From positions 1 to 6,797 of the forward strand of contig JAKBCD010000099.1 of NCBI GenBank assembly GCA_021808205.1: a stretch of DNA of 6,797 bases. The letters are read 5' to 3'. Position 1 is the stretch's first letter, and the number at the start of each line of letters is the position of its first letter. A model generated the notes under the pieces. That model was not told the DNA's origin, made no database searches, and worked only from the letters and a program-made list of their open reading frames with translations. Made by a program: the position numbers and the translations under genes. Positions 1 through 5,117 of the stretch are shown here, piece by piece. This stretch comes from Pseudomonadota bacterium. GTDB taxonomy: Bacteria > Pseudomonadota > Alphaproteobacteria > Acetobacterales > Acetobacteraceae.

Positions 1-599
1 CTTGAAGCCTCAATGCCGCCCAGGCAGATGTCGAAGAATTCCTCGCGGTTATAGGCAATGCCGCCGCCGGTGCCGCCCAGGGTAAAGCTGGGGCGGATAA
101 CCGCGGGCAGGCCCACCTGCTCAAGCGCCGCCGCGGCTTCCTCTCTGGTGTGGGCAATAGCTGATTTTGGGCCCATGATGCCGATCTCGGCCATCGCGTC
201 GCGGAATTTCAGACGGTCCTCGGCGCGGTCGATCACATCCGCTTTGGCGCCGATCAGCTCCACGCCAAGTTTTTCCAGAACGCCGGATTTGGCGAGGCTC
301 ATCGCCGTGTTCAGCGCCGTCTGCCCGCCCATGGTCGGCAGCAGCGCATCCGGTTTCTCCTTGGCGATGATCTTTTCCACCATTTCGGGCGTGATCGGCT
401 CGATATAGGTCGCATCCGCCAGCGACGGATCGGTCATGATCGTCGCCGGGTTGGAGTTCACCAGAATGACGCGGTAGCCCTCCTCGCGCAGTGCCTTGCA
501 GGCCTGCGCGCCGGAATAATCGAACTCGCAGGCCTGGCCGATGACAATCGGCCCGGCGCCGATGATCATGATGGATTTGATGTCTGTGCGTTTGGGCAT
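1..599 (-). CDS. carB: Carbamoyl-phosphate synthase large subunit, N-terminal part (runs off left edge)
   Basis: This is the synthetase subunit of cytosolic carbamoyl-phosphate synthetase. It uses ammonia delivered from CarA, bicarbonate and two ATP to make carbamoyl phosphate for arginine and pyrimidines. Only residues 1-199 are in the window; the family is about 1,070 residues long. The start reads [10 protein letters not shown], followed by the [17 protein letters not shown] nucleotide-binding loop (14-30), [12 protein letters not shown] (47-58), [11 protein letters not shown] (87-97) and the ATP-grasp stretch [17 protein letters not shown] (168-184). Arg129 and Arg169, which contact ATP in the E. 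coli enzyme, fall at the same numbers here. The start is supported by the conserved MPKRTD opening and an ATG at 599-597. The ribosome site is weak: GCGAG lies about 5 bases upstream. carB follows the 660-1331 ORF after a short spacer with no obvious promoter, so it probably depends on transcription from carA. Identification is secure; the rest of the gene is not visible. Confidence 0.98.
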   Translation of the reverse strand, partial: MPKRTDIKSIMIIGAGPIVIGQACEFDYSGAQACKALREEGYRVILVNSNPATIMTDPSLADATYIEPITPEMVEKIIAKEKPDALLPTMGGQTALNTAMSLAKSGVLEKLGVELIGAKADVIDRAEDRLKFRDAMAEIGIMGPKSAIAHTREEAAAALEQVGLPAVIRPSFTLGGTGGGIAYNREEFFDICLGGIEAS

Positions 600-659
600 G
601 GTATCTCGCTAGAACTGGAGGACGCTGGGGCGAATTAAGTGATAGGCTGAACGGCGTTT
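600..659 (-). other. Spacer between the inserted ORF and carB
   Basis: This 60-base non-coding gap lies between the TAG of the upstream ORF and the carB ATG. On the minus strand I see no clear -35/-10 pair and no GC-rich hairpin followed by a T run, so there is no visible terminator or dedicated carB promoter. The bases just before the carB start, CTA-N3-AGATACC, match those before the carA start. This suggests that at least the carB-proximal end is native leader rather than inserted DNA. Confidence 0.5.
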
Positions 660-1331
660 CTAACTCAACTGCAAGGCTCTTAAGATATGGCCAACGGCCT
701 CTATTGCGAGTGCATTGAGGACGGCATCTCCGCCGTGAGTGGAGAGATAAGCGACAACGCCATTATTTTTTACGGCATTCCAAATTGAGCTAATTCGAAC
801 AACAGGATTTTTAAGAGCGTCTTGAAGAGCTGTAACCTCTTGGCTCAGAGCTAAACGTTCTTCAGTGTTAGCCTTAAGCTCGTTAGAATTTTGGATGCGC
901 TCTTTTAACTCATCCAGCTTTCGGGTCGCGGCGTCGATTTCGGATTGATTGTCCTTAGTAGAAACAAACCGATCGGCAGCAGGGATTTGCTTTTGGCTGG
1001 TAGATGCAAGCAATTCATGAGATAACACGTTATCAGGTAGGTAGAGTTCAAGAGCGGGTTCTATAAATGATTCATGGATTCGTACCGCAGAAAACGATCT
1101 GATTCCCTGTTGTACTTGAATCGTCCGCAAGATGCAGAGATTGGTCAATTCTACTAAACTGTTGTCGAATATGATGTTGATGATGGCGGCTGGATATTTC
1201 GTCTCAAGTCGGAACAGTTCCTTTAGTTCATCGACAGGAATCCACTCAAGGTCGGCATTTGTTGTTGTATGGCCAACAAAGGCCATTAGAATACGCTTGG
1301 CATTTTCGCCCACGTGTAAATCAAGAACCAT
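660..1331 (-). CDS. Unrecognised accessory protein inserted between carA and carB
   Basis: I do not recognise this protein by name. The ATG at 1331 gives 223 residues; a TTG at 1337, abutting the carA TGA, would give 225. Positions below use the longer form. Residues 10-98 look like a winged-helix-type fold: RILMAF, then WIPVDELKELFRL, then a hydrophobic helix, then the strand-like AVRIHESFIEPALELYL. A linker with IPAADRFVSTKDNQSE (118-133) leads into a heptad-like, charged coiled coil (about 134-176). The tail (about 178-223) is hydrophobic with scattered glycines and could be amphipathic or membrane-associating. From memory, the AADR-x-V...DN...coiled-coil...tail layout resembles uncharacterised alphaproteobacterial accessory proteins; this could not be checked. 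GC is about 45% over the gene against well over 60% in its neighbours, which points to recent acquisition. It shares the carA strand and is probably translated by coupling to carA. There is no evidence for a role in carbamoyl-phosphate synthesis. Confidence 0.8.
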   Translation of the reverse strand: MVLDLHVGENAKRILMAFVGHTTTNADLEWIPVDELKELFRLETKYPAAIINIIFDNSLVELTNLCILRTIQVQQGIRSFSAVRIHESFIEPALELYLPDNVLSHELLASTSQKQIPAADRFVSTKDNQSEIDAATRKLDELKERIQNSNELKANTEERLALSQEVTALQDALKNPVVRISSIWNAVKNNGVVAYLSTHGGDAVLNALAIEAVGHILRALQLS

Positions 1332-1337
1332 TGACAA

Positions 1338-2666
1338 TCAGCCCATCAGTTCAACAAAACGCTTGAACAGATAAGCACTATCGCTCGGCCCTGGGCTCGC
1401 TTCCGGGTGATACTGCACGGAGAACACTTTCTTCGCCTTCGCCTGGATGCCTTCGTTCGAGCCGTCGAACAGCGACACATGCGTCACCTCCACGTCGTCG
1501 GGCAAGCTCTTCTCATCCACCGCGAAGCCGTGATTCTGCGAGGTAATCTCCACCTTGCCGGTGGTCAGATCCTTCACCGGCTGGTTGGCGCCGCGGTGGC
1601 CGCGCTCCAGCTTGTAGGTCTTGCCGCCCAGGGCGGTCGCCAAAAGCTGGTGGCCAAGGCAGATGCCGAAAATCGGCACGCCCGCCTGCATAATGCCCTG
1701 GATGGTGGGCACGGCATATTTCGCCGTCGCCGCCGGGTCACCGGGGCCGTTGGAGAGAAACACGCCATCCGGGGTAAACCCCAATATCTGCTCGGCCGTG
1801 TAGGTGGCGGGCACCACCGTTACCTGGCAGCCGGCGGAGGCCAGCGAGCGGAGAATATTGCGCTTGGCGCCGTAATCGATGGCCACCACGCGCTTGCCGC
1901 CATTGGTTTCGGCGAAGCCATTTTCCCAGCTCCAAATGCCATCCGTCCATTTATAGGCCTGGGTGCAGGAAACTTCCTTGGCCAGATCCAGCCCTTCCAG
2001 CCCGGCCCAGTCTGCCGCTTGCTTGGCCAGCGCCTTCAGATCGAACTTGCCGTCCTCCGGATAGCACAACACCGCGTTCGGCGCGCCCAGGTCGCGGATG
2101 CGCAAGGTGAGTGCTCGCGTATCCACCCCGGCGATGCCCGGAATGTTCATGCTTTTCAGCCAGTCACCCAAATTATTCGTGGCGCGGTAGTTGGAGGGGG
2201 CGGTGAAATCCTCTTTCGTTACCAGCCCGCGCGCGAAAATCTGCGGGGCCTCCATGTCTTCCTTGTTCGTGCCGACATTGCCGATATGCGGGAATGTAAA
2301 GGTGACAATCTGCCCGGCGAAGGAGGGGTCTGTCAGGGTCTCCTGATAGCCGGTCATGCCGGTGGAGAAGCACAGCTCGGACGGTTTGGTTGTGGAAAAC
2401 GCACCAAACCCCCTTCCCCAGAACACGGTGCCGTCCGCCAGCACCAGGGCGGCGGTGGCACCAGGCGGTACCTCGCTGCTCTCCGGCACGCCGGAAAAAT
2501 CTTCCCAGGCGAGGCCGGTTGCGGCCATAATGGCGGGCCAATGGCGCGGCGGGATGGTGTTGCTGCTCCGCCATTTGCGGACGGCTTCGGGAGAGACGCC
2601 GGTGAGAGCGGCGGCAGCCTCGTTGCCGCCGAGGCGGCGCAAGATTTCTTCTATTGGCGTGTACAT
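1338..2666 (-). CDS. carA: Carbamoyl-phosphate synthase small (glutaminase) subunit with N-terminal HTH-like extension
   Basis: CarA hydrolyses glutamine and channels the ammonia to CarB. Residues about 69-200 form the CarA N-terminal domain (ALVLADGTVFWGRGFG, STGMTGYQETLTDPSFAGQI, IPGIAGVDTRALT). Residues about 258-440 form the class I glutamine amidotransferase domain. The catalytic triad is complete: Cys336 in FGICLGHQ, and His420 and Glu422 in QYHPEASPGP. SNGPGDP (305-311) and SQNHGFAVD (376-384) are also present. At 442 residues it is about 60 longer than the 382-residue E. coli protein. The excess is N-terminal: residues 7-52 contain LRRLGG, ALTGVSPEAVRKWR and IPPRHWPAIMAATGL, typical of a YdaS/Cro-like helix-turn-helix. 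I recall NCBI annotating a 'carph-isopro' domain on CarA proteins of this group, which fits. The ATG at 2666 is preceded by AAGAAG at about 5 bases and keeps the whole HTH in frame. An alternative start nearer residue 69 would give an ordinary CarA but would waste a well-formed domain. Confidence 0.97.
   Translation of the reverse strand: MYTPIEEILRRLGGNEAAAALTGVSPEAVRKWRSSNTIPPRHWPAIMAATGLAWEDFSGVPESSEVPPGATAALVLADGTVFWGRGFGAFSTTKPSELCFSTGMTGYQETLTDPSFAGQIVTFTFPHIGNVGTNKEDMEAPQIFARGLVTKEDFTAPSNYRATNNLGDWLKSMNIPGIAGVDTRALTLRIRDLGAPNAVLCYPEDGKFDLKALAKQAADWAGLEGLDLAKEVSCTQAYKWTDGIWSWENGFAETNGGKRVVAIDYGAKRNILRSLASAGCQVTVVPATYTAEQILGFTPDGVFLSNGPGDPAATAKYAVPTIQGIMQAGVPIFGICLGHQLLATALGGKTYKLERGHRGANQPVKDLTTGKVEITSQNHGFAVDEKSLPDDVEVTHVSLFDGSNEGIQAKAKKVFSVQYHPEASPGPSDSAYLFKRFVELMG
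2472..2666 (-). other. YdaS/Cro-like helix-turn-helix domain encoded at the CarA N-terminus
   Basis: This region encodes CarA residues 1-65. Residues 13-32 read as helix, turn, recognition helix (GGNEAAAALTGVSPEAVRKW). They are followed by the IPPRHW-PAI-AATG pattern that closes many YdaS/Cro-type repressor domains. Residues 53-68 (AWEDFSGVPESSEVPP) look like a flexible linker before the catalytic subunit starts. The pattern match is strong by eye. DNA binding itself is inference, because the domain could also serve protein contacts. Confidence 0.7.
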
Positions 2667-2679
2667 GGTATCTTCTTAG

Positions 2680-2694
2680 CGGAATTTTATTCCG
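2680..2694. promoter_or_regulatory. Candidate operator palindrome 1 (CGGAAT-TTT-ATTCCG)
   Basis: This is a perfect inverted repeat with 6-base arms around a TTT centre. It lies 13 bases upstream of the carA ATG, close to the likely carA transcript start and the rightward -35. It shares the GGAA-N5-TTCC core and TTT centre with palindrome 2, 39 bases away centre to centre. It could be a protein-binding site or, if transcribed leftward, a small leader hairpin. No specific regulator is recognised. Confidence 0.55.
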
Positions 2695-2717
2695 GCCTCA
2701 ACGATACTATATAGGCG

Positions 2718-2734
2718 CCGGAAATTTTTTCCGG
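2718..2734. promoter_or_regulatory. Candidate operator palindrome 2 (CCGGAAA-TTT-TTTCCGG)
   Basis: This is a perfect inverted repeat with 7-base arms around TTT, placed upstream of the yqeY ribosome site and over the likely leftward -35. The core matches palindrome 1 in half-site and spacing. The paired arrangement makes operator function more plausible than either site alone. Confidence 0.55.
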
Positions 2735-2738
2735 ACCC

Positions 2739-2742
2739 GGAG
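2739..2742 (+). promoter_or_regulatory. Ribosome binding site of yqeY
   Basis: GGAG lies 8 bases before the ATG at 2751. This supports that start over the out-of-frame ATG at 2743-2745. Confidence 0.75.
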
Positions 2743-2750
2743 ATGAAGAT

Positions 2751-3209
2751 ATGAGCCTACGTGAAAAACTGACCGCTTCAGTGAAGGAATCGATGCTGGC
2801 CCGCAATGCGGAGCGTACCTCGGCCCTGCGCATGATCCAGGCCAAGCTGAAGGACACGGATATTGCCGCCCGCCCGAAGGGCGTGGAGCAGATCCCCGAC
2901 GAGGAAATTCTGGCCATGCTGCGCTCCATGATCAAGTCCCGCCGGGATTCGGTTGCGCTCTACCGCCAGGGCGGGCGTGAGGATCTGGCGGGCAAGGAGG
3001 AGCACGAGATTGCCGTGATCTCCGAATTCCTGCCGCAAACGCTGGAGGGCGAGGCGCTGGACGCCGCGATTAAAGATGCGATCGCCGCCACGGGTGCCAC
3101 AGGTGCGAAAGACATGGGCAAGGTGATCGGTGCGCTGAAGGCCAAGCATGGCGCGGCGCTGGACATGGGTGTGGCCTCCGCCGCGGTGAAGGCGGCGCTG
3201 GCAGGGTAA
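2751..3209 (+). CDS. yqeY: GatB/YqeY domain-containing protein
   Basis: This 152-residue soluble protein has the usual length of the YqeY family, which is related to the C-terminal tail domain of the GatB amidotransferase subunit that contacts tRNA. The molecular role of stand-alone YqeY is not established. Visible family features are the N-terminal helical half with LRMIQAKLKDTDIA (26-39), the signature MIKSRRDSVALYRQGGRE-DLAGKEEHEIAVISEFLP (about 60-95), and the C-terminal small helical domain GAKDMGKVIGALKAKHG...VKAAL (118-150). It has no signal peptide or membrane segment. The start has a good GGAG at 8 bases. Its stop shares one base with the dnaG start (TAATG), so the two are almost certainly one transcript and translationally coupled. 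YqeY genes beside dnaG and rpoD are familiar in alphaproteobacteria. Confidence 0.95.
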   Translation: MSLREKLTASVKESMLARNAERTSALRMIQAKLKDTDIAARPKGVEQIPDEEILAMLRSMIKSRRDSVALYRQGGREDLAGKEEHEIAVISEFLPQTLEGEALDAAIKDAIAATGATGAKDMGKVIGALKAKHGAALDMGVASAAVKAALAG

Positions 3210-5038
3210 TGGCGCTACCGGCCAATTTTCTAGAGGAGCTTCGGGCCCGACTGCCGATCGCCACGGTGATCGGCAAAACTGTGAAGCTCACCCGCTCCGG
3301 CCGGGAGCGTAAGGGCTGCTGCCCTTTTCATGGGGAAAAAACGCCTTCCTTCTATGTATATGACGACCATTACCATTGCTTTGGCTGCGGCGAGCATGGG
3401 GACATCATCACCTTCGTGATGAAGAGCACAGGTGCTGGCTTCATGGAGGCGGTGGAGGATTTGGCGGGCCAGGCGGGATTGGAAGTGCCCAAGCCCACCC
3501 CCCAGGCCGCCGAGGCGCAGGCGCGGCGCGCGACATTGGCCGAAGTGCTGGAGGCCGCCTGCAAGGAGTATCAGCTCTGGCTTTGGGGCCAGGAGGGCCG
3601 CGCGGCGCTGGATTATCTACGCGGGCGGGGCCTGGCGGATGATACCATCCGCCGCTTCCAGCTTGGCTGGTCTGGCGAGGGCAGGGGCCAGCTTGCGGCA
3701 GCCTTGCGAGGCCAGACCATCAAGCCTGACCAGCTGATCGAGGCTGGGTTGATGAAACAGGGCGAGCGCGGGCCGGTGGACATGTTTTTCAGCCGGGTGA
3801 TGTTTCCCATCCGGGACCGGCGGGGAATGCTGATTTCCTTCGGCGGGCGGATTATGGGCGATGGCCAGCCGAAATATGTGAACGGGCCGGAAACCGCGCT
3901 GTTTTCCAAGCGCCGCTCTCTCTATGGGCTGAATTTGGCGCGGGAGGCGGTGCGCAAGGGGGCGCCGATGATCATCGCCGAGGGGTATATGGATGTGATC
4001 GCGCTCTCCCAGGCCGGGTTTGCCGGCGCGGTGGCGCCTTTGGGCACGGCGTTGACCGAGGAGCATCTGGAGGAGATCTGGCGGCTTTCGCCCGAGCCGG
4101 TGGTGTGTTTCGACGGCGACGCGGCTGGGCAGCGCGCCGCGCTGAAAACCGCCGAAATGGCGCTGACGCAATTAACGCCTGAGAAGTCGCTGAAGCTATT
4201 GCGGCTGCCGCCCAAGGATGATCCGGACAGCCTGATCAAGCGCGGCGGCCGGGTGGCGTTTGAGGCGGAATTGGCGAAGGCCCAGCCGCTTTCGGCGGTT
4301 TTATTCGATATGTTGAAGCTGGGACAGGATGTTTCGACACCTGAAGGCAGGGCGCGATTCTGGGAGAGGCTGGCAGCGGCGGCGAACAGCATCCCTAATA
4401 GAGTGCTTTCCAAAGAATACTTTAACTTACTGAAAAAACAATATAATCCCAATGACAAATGGGGCCGGACGAATCCAGGTCGTAGTCAGGGGGCTAAAAA
4501 TTCGCAGGGCCGTAGTCCTGCACCACCTTCCGTGACGATTCCACCGCGTACTCCGCCTGACCCCGAGGCCGTACAGCTCCGCCGCGCCCGGCTGATGCTG
4601 GCGATTTTACTGGCCTTTCCGGTGATGATCCTAAAGGTAGAGGAGATGTTTTCGCGCGTCCGTCTTCCCCCGGCAGACGAGGCCTTGCGTGAGGCGCTGC
4701 ACGCGTTTGCTTCAACGGGGAAACCTCTTGACACCGACTCGCTTCTCTCCCATCTCCGCTCACTCGGCATGGACCAGCAGGTGCGAGCCTTGGAAGCGCT
4801 TGCAAAGGCTGAATTGAGCCTTCTCAGAGAAGCAAGTCTAGCCGAAGCTGAAGACGCGTGGTGGGATTTCTACGAATCAATGGACTTTAGTAGAAGCGAG
4901 TTGCAGGCACAATGCGACGAGGCGAAGGCTTTTTACGATGCGAACCCGACCGACCGTGCGGCGCTCGACCGGCTGACCCGTTATCTTCATCTGCTGGACC
5001 GCGCCCGCTCAGGTGCCGCGGGGCTTGAAGAAATCTGA
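3209..5038 (+). CDS. dnaG: DNA primase
   Basis: DnaG makes the RNA primers for replication, working with the DnaB helicase. At 609 residues its length is normal. The CHC2 zinc-binding domain is intact: Cys38-x2-His41 in CCPFHGEKTPSF, and Cys57-x2-Cys60 in HCFGCGEHGD. The primase core follows (about 110-250), with SFGGRIMGDGQPKYVNGPET at 210-229. The TOPRIM domain carries Glu258 in IIAEGYMDV and Asp302 and Asp304 in CFDGDAAG, the metal-binding acidic residues. GTALTEEHL (279-287) is also present. Residues about 410-455 are a Pro/Asn/Gly/Arg-rich linker, and residues about 455-609 form the helical C-terminal domain expected to contact DnaB. The start overlaps the yqeY stop by one base, with AGGG just upstream. 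The frame is unbroken. GC falls to about 37% at 4381-4440 and about 47-50% at 4801-4920, with AGT, AGA, TTA and AAT codons that are rare in the first two thirds. The C-terminal part may therefore have a mosaic history. Confidence 0.98.
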   Translation: MALPANFLEELRARLPIATVIGKTVKLTRSGRERKGCCPFHGEKTPSFYVYDDHYHCFGCGEHGDIITFVMKSTGAGFMEAVEDLAGQAGLEVPKPTPQAAEAQARRATLAEVLEAACKEYQLWLWGQEGRAALDYLRGRGLADDTIRRFQLGWSGEGRGQLAAALRGQTIKPDQLIEAGLMKQGERGPVDMFFSRVMFPIRDRRGMLISFGGRIMGDGQPKYVNGPETALFSKRRSLYGLNLAREAVRKGAPMIIAEGYMDVIALSQAGFAGAVAPLGTALTEEHLEEIWRLSPEPVVCFDGDAAGQRAALKTAEMALTQLTPEKSLKLLRLPPKDDPDSLIKRGGRVAFEAELAKAQPLSAVLFDMLKLGQDVSTPEGRARFWERLAAAANSIPNRVLSKEYFNLLKKQYNPNDKWGRTNPGRSQGAKNSQGRSPAPPSVTIPPRTPPDPEAVQLRRARLMLAILLAFPVMILKVEEMFSRVRLPPADEALREALHAFASTGKPLDTDSLLSHLRSLGMDQQVRALEALAKAELSLLREASLAEAEDAWWDFYESMDFSRSELQAQCDEAKAFYDANPTDRAALDRLTRYLHLLDRARSGAAGLEEI

Positions 5039-5117
5039 CTCGAATCGCGCCCGCATGTTGCCTAGTTATTGACTTGTAAAATATACGAGCCGCTTAGACC
5101 GGAGACTTGATCTGATC
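5039..5117 (+). promoter_or_regulatory. dnaG-rpoD spacer with a possible internal rpoD promoter
   Basis: This 79-base gap is AT-rich in the middle. TTGCCT at 5058-5063 and TATACG at 5082-5087 are separated by 18 bases and form a plausible vegetative promoter. TTGACT at 5069-5074 is a better -35 hexamer, but only the weak GCTTAG lies 17 bases downstream of it. GGAG at 5101-5104 is the only Shine-Dalgarno-like site and sits 13 bases from the ATG, longer than usual. No terminator hairpin is seen, so read-through from dnaG is also likely. Confidence 0.45.

Larger units (their letters stand above)
2667..2750. promoter_or_regulatory. Divergent control region between carA and yqeY-dnaG-rpoD
   Basis: This 84-base AT-enriched gap separates two head-to-head start codons. 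The central block at 2703-2714 contains GATACT and TATATAG and could supply a -10 in either direction. Rightward, TATATA at 2708-2713 lies 17 bases after TTTTAT at 2685-2690. Leftward, TATAGT (2711 to 2706) lies 17 bases after CCGGAA (2734 to 2729). Neither -35 is close to TTGACA, which would suit promoters that need an activator or are kept modest. Both candidate -35 positions overlap the palindromes at 2680-2694 and 2718-2734, so a protein bound there could affect both units. Promoter assignment is inferred; the palindromes are seen directly. Confidence 0.6.

Noticed and set aside
58..408. Plus-strand open frame of 116 residues opposite carB
   Set aside because: The opposite strand encodes unmistakable CarB; this frame is Ser/Ala-rich shadow sequence.
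600..659. Possible terminator or carB promoter after the inserted ORF
   Set aside because: No GC-rich stem with a T run and no paired -35/-10 could be found on the minus strand.
1211..1221. Palindrome GGAAC-A-GTTCC inside the inserted ORF
   Set aside because: It resembles the operator half-sites but has a different spacing (3 rather than 5 between GGAA and TTCC) and lies within coding sequence; likely chance.
1132..1374. Plus-strand open frame of 80 residues overlapping the inserted ORF and the carA end
   Set aside because: It is short, lacks a convincing ribosome site, spans the junction of two minus-strand genes and has no domain pattern.
1407..2714. Long plus-strand open frame of 435 residues opposite carA
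   Set aside because: It is antisense to a gene with complete catalytic motifs. Its His/Arg/Gly-rich composition is what the reverse of GC-rich codons gives, and no domain is recognisable.
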